The notes beneath the pieces were generated by a model. That model ran no database searches. It saw only the letters and a program-made list of their open reading frames with translations, and was not told where the DNA came from. From assembly GCF_004664715.2 (NCBI RefSeq), contig NC_051068.1, forward strand, positions 54,942,953 through 55,006,952: a stretch of 64,000 nt of DNA, in the 5' to 3' direction. Shown here one piece after another: positions 61,145-64,000 of this stretch. The DNA is from Peromyscus leucopus (Eukaryota; Chordata; Mammalia; Rodentia; Cricetidae). Positions within the stretch are counted from its first letter, which is position 1, and every line of letters starts with the position of its first letter. The position numbers were made by a program, and so were the translations under genes.

Positions 61145-61375
61145 CTAAAAACATGCATACAAACAATATTACATGGACTCCACAGGTTATATGTGGGACA
61201 ATATCTTCAAATACATATATCAGTGCAATAACAACAGATGAACAAAAGGCCATGAATTTGAAGAATTGGGTGAGTCATATGGGAGGGTTTGGAGGGAGGA
61301 AACGGAAAGCAGAAATGTTACAATTAAAATACAATCTCAAAAATACACAAACATACAAACAACAAAGACTCCTGG
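61145..61375 (+). mobile_element. LINE-1 3' end, sense orientation
   Basis: Reads aatattacatggactccaca, ggccatgaatttgaagaatt, atgggagggtttggagggag, gaaatgttacaattaaaata and an A-rich tail (ctcaaaaatacacaaacata). Same sequence as the reverse complement of 59075-59325. Confidence 0.75.
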
Positions 61376-62194
61376 GCTACTTGCATTTCTGCCTCCCAGA
61401 GTGAGGTTATGTATTCTCTTCCCAAGGCCTTCATAACAAGGAGGAGAGCATAGCATCAGTTTGATGGACATATCCTCTACCAAAATCCATCTCCAGGAGT
61501 CTGGGAAGCCCCCCTTTTCCCTCAAAATTGCTTCTTACAGAAACTCAACTCTTTTCCTTTTTATTTGCGTATTATGTGTGCAAGTGCACCTGCATATTTT
61601 TTTGTGTGTGCTTTGTACATATATCTATCTATATTTGTCTTTTAATGTAGATACTAGAATAAGAACTCAAGTCCTCATCCTTTAGCAGACTGAGCTTGTA
61701 CCTTGTACCCACTGAGCATATCTCCAGTACTGGAATTGCAGTTGCAAACCACTGTTAATCTTGTTTACATCCTTATAGTCATGTACCATGCATTTCTGTG
61801 ACCAGCTTTGTGCACACACAATCATGATTTCTAAGACAGAGAAAACTGAAATTTTCTCTTATGTGCTGACATATTATGATGAGACATTTGCTTTGCTCAC
61901 ATGTGTAAAGAACACAGGTATAAACAAACCTGTTCTGCCAGTATTCAAAGCATGGTGCATACATCCTATCTATGAGCAGGCATGCTACTTGACTGTGATG
62001 ATATACTACTATACTGTGTTTTTCTTGTCAGCTTAGAATAAAATCCTCCTTAGGTAAAAGAAATTTACTATAAAATACTATGTTGGCTTGCTTCATGAGT
62101 AGCCTCACATACCCCTTCTCATTCCTAGTGAGAGAAATGAAAACATGTAATATATTGGTTGCATATTGTAATATAAAACTTGCATATTGAAAAC
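61376..62194. other. Mostly unassigned, with a B2-like fragment at 61565-61728
   Basis: Positions 61652-61728 (gatactagaataagaactca, agtcctcatcc, gtacccactgagcatatctc, cag) look like the antisense head of a B2/B3-type SINE on the minus strand. Similarity upstream is poor. The rest may hold the far 3' UTR of the FAM98A pseudogene but I cannot see its end. Confidence 0.4.
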
Positions 62195-64000
62195 ATGAAA
62201 ACTTTTATTCAAGTAATTTCTTCAAAAAAAGCATGTATGGTCTAACTGGATTAACCTACTGGTCAATTGAAGGCAATTTAAGTTGCCTTTAAAATTTGTT
62301 TTCCATAGAAAGGAGAGATATGTTTTGTAAATAAACAGTGTTATGTAAAACTGTTTAATAATAAAAAGAGAGAATTGAATGAAGACCGACAAATGGTTGT
62401 CCCAAGCAGGAGTATACCTGCCACCCATGGTCTTACATTCATTCGAAAGAGATGTCAGATTCAGAATTCTGAAACTGAGTTTCTATTACTTGAGCTCTAG
62501 CAAAATATAAGTTTCGGTAGCCTCAACTAGTATGTCTTCCTTGTCCAAATCCAGAATGACTATACAGATAGCCTCCATGTTGGAAGTGCTGTTCAAACTG
62601 GTCCCCTTGGTGGTAAGTCTGGCTTCCTCTTCCTCCCCAGCCTCCTCCCTGGCCTCCGCGTCCACCTCGTCCTCCTCGACCACCTCTTCCCCCACGACCA
62701 CTGCCTTGATCCCCATGGTGCCCACCATCTTGGTATCTCTTGTCTTGCTGTTATCCATCGCCCTGGTACCCACTTCCTGTATAGGAAGCTGTTTGGAAAC
62801 CACCATAGCCTCCCTCTTGATAGCCACCTCTGTGGCCACCATGGTATCCACCGGGCTAAAACCCTGCATCTCGATAACCGCCATCCTGGTAGCCACCTCC
62901 ACCTCTGCTCCCCGCATCTGTGCAGCCTCCTTGGTGCTTATTTCCTCTTCCTCCCCCTTGGCCACCATGGTCATAGCCACCACGTCCACCTCGCCCTCCT
63001 TGTTCATGACCTCCTCGTCCCCCATATGAGGAATGTTCATAACCACCTCTCCCTCTTCCTCAGCCTCCTGCTTGCTGCTGAGGGCACGGAGGCATCTCTG
63101 GGGGCGGAGGTTCAATCTCATTGGGTCGGCCACCTCTGTCCGGCACCCTGCCTATCAGGACCTTATTGATGGCACAGGCAGTCTTTTCTCTTATGGACCC
63201 ACTGCTTGTCCTTAAAATCTTTGACAAGTCTTGTCTGGCGGCCAAAAGATGAGCAACGGAAATGTTACCTTTAGGAGACAAGACTGAACGCTTTGGCTGG
63301 TAAACCTTTGCTAATTTTTCTGTCTGACTCTTAACTCTGTCAGACCAGCCAAAGGACTGCACGGTGACATCCAGACGTTTGATCAGCAGCTTCCTCCGGA
63401 CTTCATATTCATTGGCTATGGCTTGGTTAATGGCTTCTATCTTTTCCCAGTGGGCTGGTCCCATCGACTTCTTCAACAACGGCCTTCCCACATGATTAGG
63501 GGGAACTTTTGCTAATGTTTCCTTTAATTTTTTCTCAATTCCACTGAAGAATTGGAACATAGTTATATTGGCTGGAGGTTTGGACATTCCTAGAGCAATG
63601 CATATGCCTTTCAACTCTCTAAAGACCTCACTACCGCCTCCTTCTTGAGCTTTTTTTTGGAGGAGCATTCACACAGAGCATTCTGGCAGCTTCTAGTTCT
63701 GAGATGAGGTATGTGAGCAGGAGGAGGCAGTTCTTCTGAACAAGAAGGCGCTTGGTTACATACCCAGATGTCAGAGAAGGATATGGGCAGTTCATCTCCC
63801 CAAGCAGTCCACTCACCTTAAGCTGGAATTCTTCAGTTTCACTTGGACTGTTAGTTGCTTGCACATTTTCTTCTAGTTTACAGAGTACTCTTAATTCAGA
63901 CACCAGCCAAGCACAGAGTTTGGTAAACTCTGGAGAAGTGGCTCCAGCAGAGACTGCCTGTGACAGTGTACCATCATCCAACAACGGGCCCTTGCAACCT
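62195..64000 (-). pseudogene. FAM98A: FAM98A processed pseudogene (partial at window edge)
   Basis: The minus strand encodes a FAM98A-like protein from about codon 18 of the parent (the copy runs off the right edge) to a stop at 62523-62525. FAM98A is a cytoplasmic RNA-binding-type protein linked to the tRNA-ligase complex. Landmarks are SQAVSAGATSPEFTKLCAWL, NCLLLLTYLISELEAARML, SKPPANITMFQFFSGIEKKL, VRRKLLIKRLDVTVQSFGW, IREKTACAINKVL, then a Gly/Arg-rich tail ending in GFGQGR. The parent gene has several introns but none interrupts this copy. Lesions: a run of eight A (63651-63658 on the plus strand as T) adds one base and shifts frame after NAPPKK. A roughly 18-bp in-frame loss in the PPW...GPQQQ region may be species variation. 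In-frame stops lie at 63060-63062, 62856-62858 and 62751-62753. The 3' UTR runs to at least an AATAAA at about 62206 (minus strand). No poly-A tail is visible. Plus-strand Ser/Thr-rich frames here are shadows. Confidence 0.93.

Noticed and set aside
62532..63029. 165-codon plus-strand Ser/Thr-rich frame
   Set aside because: Exact antisense shadow of the Gly/Arg-rich tail of the FAM98A pseudogene.
62486..63133. 215-codon minus-strand Glu/Val-rich frame
   Set aside because: Out-of-frame reading of the same Gly-rich tail, created by lack of stops in GGN-rich sequence.
1..64000. A novel gene system or gene cluster
   Set aside because: No coding genes are supported. The window is repeats plus unassigned DNA and one processed pseudogene, so no such system can be claimed.

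Overview
This window reads as mammalian intergenic or intronic DNA from a muroid rodent, most likely a cricetid (hamster, vole or deer-mouse group). The evidence is the repeat content: B1 SINEs with the cricetid-type 'gtgtagctttgcgcctttcctgga' body (split here as gtgtagctttgcg / cctttcctgga), B2, ID and B4-type SINEs, rodent L1 elements, rodent MaLR LTRs, LTR families that I associate with hamster-like genomes, and a fragment of 4.5SI RNA, which is restricted to muroid-type rodents. The background is AT-rich and CpG-poor. I see no intact protein-coding gene, no convincing exon and no functional RNA gene. The many small open frames are chance frames or lie inside repeats.

Layout. 0-2.1 kb: an antisense MaLR LTR, then a 1.4 kb L1 insertion (minus strand) fused to an inverted piece of 4.5SI RNA and bounded by a perfect 15-bp target-site duplication, then a TG microsatellite and an ID-like SINE. 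2-13 kb: mostly unclassifiable old DNA with one B2 and one MaLR. 13-22.5 kb: a CT microsatellite, SINE fragments, three more MaLR LTRs (one carrying a tiny polyadenylated insert), a solo LTR of another class, an old L1, a GC-rich repeat and a 200-bp pyrimidine tract. 23-35 kb: a MaLR, a B2, a cricetid solo LTR, an L1 3' UTR, a B4-type SINE and an LTR nested inside a MaLR. 36-43 kb: several minus-strand L1 pieces, another cricetid LTR, another MaLR and a GC-rich block built of about 218-bp tandem units. 43-54 kb: ancient L1 fragments, two B1 SINEs, a large minus-strand L1, a composite cricetid repeat and a plus-strand L1 with ORF2 end and 3' UTR. 55-62 kb: SINEs, L1 3' ends, a betaretrovirus-like LTR with a tRNA-Lys-type primer site, a second composite repeat and a 5'-inverted L1.

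62.2-64.0 kb holds the only gene-derived sequence: an intronless, frameshifted, stop-containing copy of FAM98A on the minus strand, running off the right edge of the window. It is a processed pseudogene and was presumably made by the same L1 machinery that dominates the rest of the window.

Nothing here forms a pathway or operon. The most informative structure is the L1/4.5SI chimera at 495-1902, which records a single retrotransposition event that used two different RNA templates. Repeat family names are from memory of consensus sequences and were not checked by any search.
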